A DNA stretch of 64,000 nucleotides from Limnohabitans sp. TEGF004 (lineage in GTDB: Bacteria > Pseudomonadota > Gammaproteobacteria > Burkholderiales > Burkholderiaceae_C), in NCBI RefSeq assembly GCF_027924965.1, contig NZ_AP027056.1, positions 248,001-312,000 on the forward strand. The letters run 5' to 3'. Positions 61,474 to 64,000 of this stretch are shown here, in pieces; the stretch's first letter is position 1, and every line of letters starts with the position of its first letter. A program made the position numbers and the translations under genes. A model generated the notes under the pieces. It was not told the origin of the DNA, did not search any database, and saw only the letters and a program-made list of their open reading frames with translations.

Positions 61474-62190
61474 ATGCCCTTAGCTTTCAAAACACCAGCG
61501 AAACTTTTAGCCAGCATGCCTATTGCGCTTGATGGAGTGACATTGCTGCGTGGCAACACCACTGTGTTTCAGTCTTTGACCTTGGGTCTGAATGAATCTC
61601 GCATTGGCCTCATTGGTGACAACGGGGCCGGTAAAAGCAGCTTATTTCGTTTGATCTGCGGCCTTGATCTTGCGCAATCAGGGCAAGTGCACGTGCCTGT
61701 CGCGGCTGATCGTGCTGCTCCGGCTGTGGGCATGATGTTTCAAAACCCCGATGAACAAATCATCTTTCCGACCGTGGAGGAAGAGCTGGCTTTGAGCCTG
61801 CGTCATTTGCGTTTGTCTCGCACCGAGACGCAAACCCATGTACGCACTTGGTTAGCAGCACGAGGCTTGGCAGATTGGGCCCCACGCGCCATTGGCAGCC
61901 TGAGCCAAGGCCAACGCCAACACGTGTGTTGGTTGGCGCTACTGATTGGTGCGCACCAAACGCTCTTGTTAGACGAACCCTTTTCCAGCCTCGACCTGCC
62001 CGGACAAGCTGTGCTACGCAAAGAGATTGCAACCGTGCCACAACAAGTCATTGTGTCCACCCATGTGTTGGACCATGTCCGCCACTTTGAACGGGTCATT
62101 TGGTTAGACAAAGGCTGTGTTCGTGCCGATGGGCTGGGCGCAGACGTGTGTGCGCAATACGAAGCGGATGTGTCCGCGCGGATGGGTTAA
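61474..62190 (+). CDS. bioM: Biotin ECF transporter ATPase BioM
   Basis: About 238 residues from ATG 61474 (a GTG at 61468 and an ATG at 61516 are alternatives). Walker A GDNGAGKSSL, Q-loop MMFQNPDEQIIFPTVEEE, signature LSQGQRQHV, Walker B LLLDEPFSSLD. The NPDEQ stretch is typical of ECF-type ATPases. Together with BioN and BioY it energises biotin uptake. Confidence 0.9.
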   Translation: MPLAFKTPAKLLASMPIALDGVTLLRGNTTVFQSLTLGLNESRIGLIGDNGAGKSSLFRLICGLDLAQSGQVHVPVAADRAAPAVGMMFQNPDEQIIFPTVEEELALSLRHLRLSRTETQTHVRTWLAARGLADWAPRAIGSLSQGQRQHVCWLALLIGAHQTLLLDEPFSSLDLPGQAVLRKEIATVPQQVIVSTHVLDHVRHFERVIWLDKGCVRADGLGADVCAQYEADVSARMG

Positions 62191-62193
62191 GTA

Positions 62194-62787
62194 ATGGGCA
62201 GCCTTTACAGCGATGACCCCACTTGGCTGCATCGTCTGCCTGCAGCCATCAAGCTGGCTTTTTTGGCGTTGCTGGGGACTGGTGTTTTTCTGACGAACGA
62301 GCTGGTTGTCTTGTCAGTCAGCGCGGCTTGTTGTTTGGTCATTTTTGTCTCACTAGGTAGAGCGGCGACACGCGTTAAGCCTTTGCTGATGGGCTTGGCG
62401 TTTGCCAGTGTGTTGATCGGTTTGTTTCATGTTTACATGCAACAGCCAATGGTGGGGGCCATCAGTGTGCTGCGCTTGATCAGCACCACCTTGATGGGCA
62501 TTGCGCTCACACTCACCACGCGCCACACGGACTTGTTAGCTGTTTTTGCGTGGCTGCTCAGCCCCTTGCGATTTTTGGGCGTTGAGACCGAACGCTTATC
62601 GTTACAAGTGGCATTGATGCTGCGCTTCACTGAGCATTTCTTCGTGCTCTGGCGTCGTTTGGACGATGCACACCGCTTGCGCACGGGCAAGGCGGGCGGT
62701 TTTAAAATACTTGCTCCACTCACCATTCAAATGTTGGTTGCCGCTAGACGCGTGGCTGACACACTGCACGTGCGGTTTCGCCGTTAA
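62194..62787 (+). CDS. bioN: Biotin ECF transporter transmembrane protein BioN
   Basis: A 197-residue membrane protein with several helices; the cytoplasmic coupling region shows DDAHRLRTG, corresponding to the Ala-Arg-Gly type motifs of EcfT proteins, and ends AARRVADTLHVRFRR. It is 3 bases after bioM. Confidence 0.88.
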   Translation: MGSLYSDDPTWLHRLPAAIKLAFLALLGTGVFLTNELVVLSVSAACCLVIFVSLGRAATRVKPLLMGLAFASVLIGLFHVYMQQPMVGAISVLRLISTTLMGIALTLTTRHTDLLAVFAWLLSPLRFLGVETERLSLQVALMLRFTEHFFVLWRRLDDAHRLRTGKAGGFKILAPLTIQMLVAARRVADTLHVRFRR

Positions 62788-62811
62788 CGCGATGACTGCC
62801 ACTTATCTTTT

Positions 62812-63372
62812 ATGAACACCTCTTCTTTGTCCATCGCGTTGGTTTCACTCTTCGCGGCCTTGATCGCTGTTTTTGGGTTGATTCCAAAAATTGATTTGCC
62901 ATTGGGCGTACCCATCACACTGCAAACTTTGGGCGTGATGTTGGCAGGCTGCATGCTCGGCCCAAAGCGCGCATTGCAAGCCTTGCTGTTGTTTCTTGCA
63001 GCAGTAGCGATTGGTTTGCCTTTGCTGTCGGGTGGTCGCGGTGGCATTGGTGTGTTCTTCGCGCCTGCCAGTGGCTATTTGATTGGCTGGCCAGTCGGCG
63101 CATTTGTCGCGGGCTGGGTCATGCACATGCTGCCGCGTGCCACACCGCGCAGTGCTGCTATCAGCGCATTTGTGGCATCAGCCATTGGTGGCTTGTTGGT
63201 GGTGCATGTGTTTGGTGTGATTGGCTTGGTCAACATTGCCAACCTGACCTGGGAACAAGCCATCATGGGCACCTTGGTGTTTGTGCCGGGCGACTTGATC
63301 AAGTGCGTGCTATGCGCAACCGTGGTTCACACCGTGGCGCGTGGCCTGCCTGATTGGCGCTTTGGTGGCTGA
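62812..63372 (+). CDS. bioY: Biotin transporter substrate-binding protein BioY
   Basis: A 186-residue membrane protein with six helices and the BioY signatures PLGVPITLQTLGVMLAGCMLG, GGRGGIGVFFAPASGYLIGWP and a C-terminal FVPGDLIKCVLC. BioY binds biotin with high affinity and works with BioMN. Confidence 0.95.
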   Translation: MNTSSLSIALVSLFAALIAVFGLIPKIDLPLGVPITLQTLGVMLAGCMLGPKRALQALLLFLAAVAIGLPLLSGGRGGIGVFFAPASGYLIGWPVGAFVAGWVMHMLPRATPRSAAISAFVASAIGGLLVVHVFGVIGLVNIANLTWEQAIMGTLVFVPGDLIKCVLCATVVHTVARGLPDWRFGG

Positions 63373-64000
63373 CACGCTGATTCATGCACCACTTGCGCAC
63401 TGGGCACAGTCCCGTGCACAAGTGGTAGCTTTGGATGACGGGCAAACGCAGCTCACATTCTCAGAGCTGTATGAAAAGGTTCAGCAGGAAGTCACCGCAC
63501 TTCAACAGCAGCACGCACCTGCCACTGTTTTTGTCGATGCACAACAAAGCATCCTTGCGCAAATGGTGCACTTCCTGGCGATCATCAGCAGCGGTCGATG
63601 CGCTGCCGTGAGCGACCCTGACTGGCCCGCTAGCGTGCGCCAAACGGTGCAAGATGCGTTTTCACAAGACCCAGCCACACCATCTGCACCTACGCCGATA
63701 TCGCCGTTTTACATTGGGTTCACATCTGGCAGCACGGGCACACCAAAAGGCTTTCGACGTCACCACCAATCGTGGACAGAAAGCCTGCGTGTGTGTCTAG
63801 ACACCTTTGGACCTGATGCAGCCAGTTGCGTATTGGCGCCGGGTCGCTTCTCGCATTCCTTGTTTTTGTTTGGCATGGTGCTGGGCCTCTGGAGTGGCGC
63901 AGGCGTGGTGGTGCAAGAGCGCTTTTCAGCACCTCGCATGATGGACACTTTGCGCTCTGGCCGCACGCCGTGTTTGGTGGCGGTGCCCAGTCAATTGCTG
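63365..64000 (+). CDS. AMP-forming acyl-CoA synthetase-like protein, N-terminal part
   Basis: A partial gene reaching the window end (212 codons seen, no stop). It starts with GTG at 63365, overlapping bioY by 8 bases. The ATP/AMP signature YIGFTSGSTGTPKGF lies at about residues 119-133, so it belongs to the AMP-binding superfamily. Fatty acid- or pimeloyl-type CoA ligases occur next to bioY in other bacteria (for example yhfT in Bacillus), so a role in biotin precursor supply is possible. The substrate is not shown by the visible part. Confidence 0.85.
   Translation, partial: MADTLIHAPLAHWAQSRAQVVALDDGQTQLTFSELYEKVQQEVTALQQQHAPATVFVDAQQSILAQMVHFLAIISSGRCAAVSDPDWPASVRQTVQDAFSQDPATPSAPTPISPFYIGFTSGSTGTPKGFRRHHQSWTESLRVCLDTFGPDAASCVLAPGRFSHSLFLFGMVLGLWSGAGVVVQERFSAPRMMDTLRSGRTPCLVAVPSQLL

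Overview
The window looks like chromosomal DNA of a betaproteobacterium, most likely a Comamonadaceae-type member of Burkholderiales of moderate GC (a Limnohabitans- or Rhodoferax-like organism is my guess). This rests on protein character: Coq7-type ubiquinone hydroxylase, a Burkholderiales-style general porin, a BioMNY biotin transporter, a gsp locus with divergent gspC, a CIRCE-controlled groESL operon, a FolM-like/FolB pair and an NDUFA9-like protein. I see no rRNA, tRNA, CRISPR array, IS element, phage or replication origin. Coding density is very high; no gene-free stretch exceeds about 270 bases. Layout: (1) 1-9998, a surface-polysaccharide locus: 3' end of rfbC, an O-antigen ligase/polymerase-like protein, a flippase-like protein, three glycosyltransferases including a 960-residue glycosyltransferase/phosphoglycosyltransferase fusion, and galE. 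It is split by an opposite-strand HTH/PIN toxin-antitoxin-like pair. (2) 10137-14113: NYN-domain protein, argB, slmA-like regulator, a mazEF-like module and a fumarylacetoacetate-hydrolase-family enzyme. (3) 14248-21283: a four-gene pterin/tRNA-thiolation operon (FolM-like reductase, two FolB-like proteins, ttcA), then a MidA-type methyltransferase, DUF2905, cca, an NDUFA9-like protein and transaldolase. (4) 21361-26150: groESL with a perfect CIRCE and a heat-shock-like promoter, two secreted proteins of unknown role (one DUF2145), a small membrane protein and an outer-membrane beta-barrel. (5) 26152-33667: soluble lytic transglycosylase, 5-formyl-THF cyclo-ligase, lipoprotein, glmU, Lrp-type regulator and glmS, so both ends of UDP-GlcNAc synthesis are here. 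(6) 33732-43419: an inverted-order hipA-hipB module with a palindrome over the hipA start, a bicupin, a SET-domain protein, YkgJ, an rRNA-methyltransferase-like enzyme, a malic enzyme without the PTA domain followed by a tiny HNH protein and an EamA exporter, lipocalin, YggT, an UPF0114 protein and queC. (7) 43479-57184: an ABC transporter, a 5'-nucleotidase and a nearly complete type II secretion locus (gspF-E-D-N-M-L-K-J-I-H-G, with gspC divergent; no prepilin peptidase in view). (8) 57185-64000: ilvA with a candidate attenuator, an OsmC-family protein, coq7, a major porin, bioM-bioN-bioY and the start of an acyl-CoA-synthetase-like gene. Much of the window is compact operons with 1-4 base overlaps, so context links are fairly strong within each operon and weak between them. 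I did not find a clear new multi-gene defence or metabolic system. The best leads are the GT/PGT fusion, the hipA start-site palindrome, the ilvA leader terminator, the pterin operon, the bioMNY-ligase linkage and the secreted DUF2145 pair. All family names come from reading the translated sequences without a database search.
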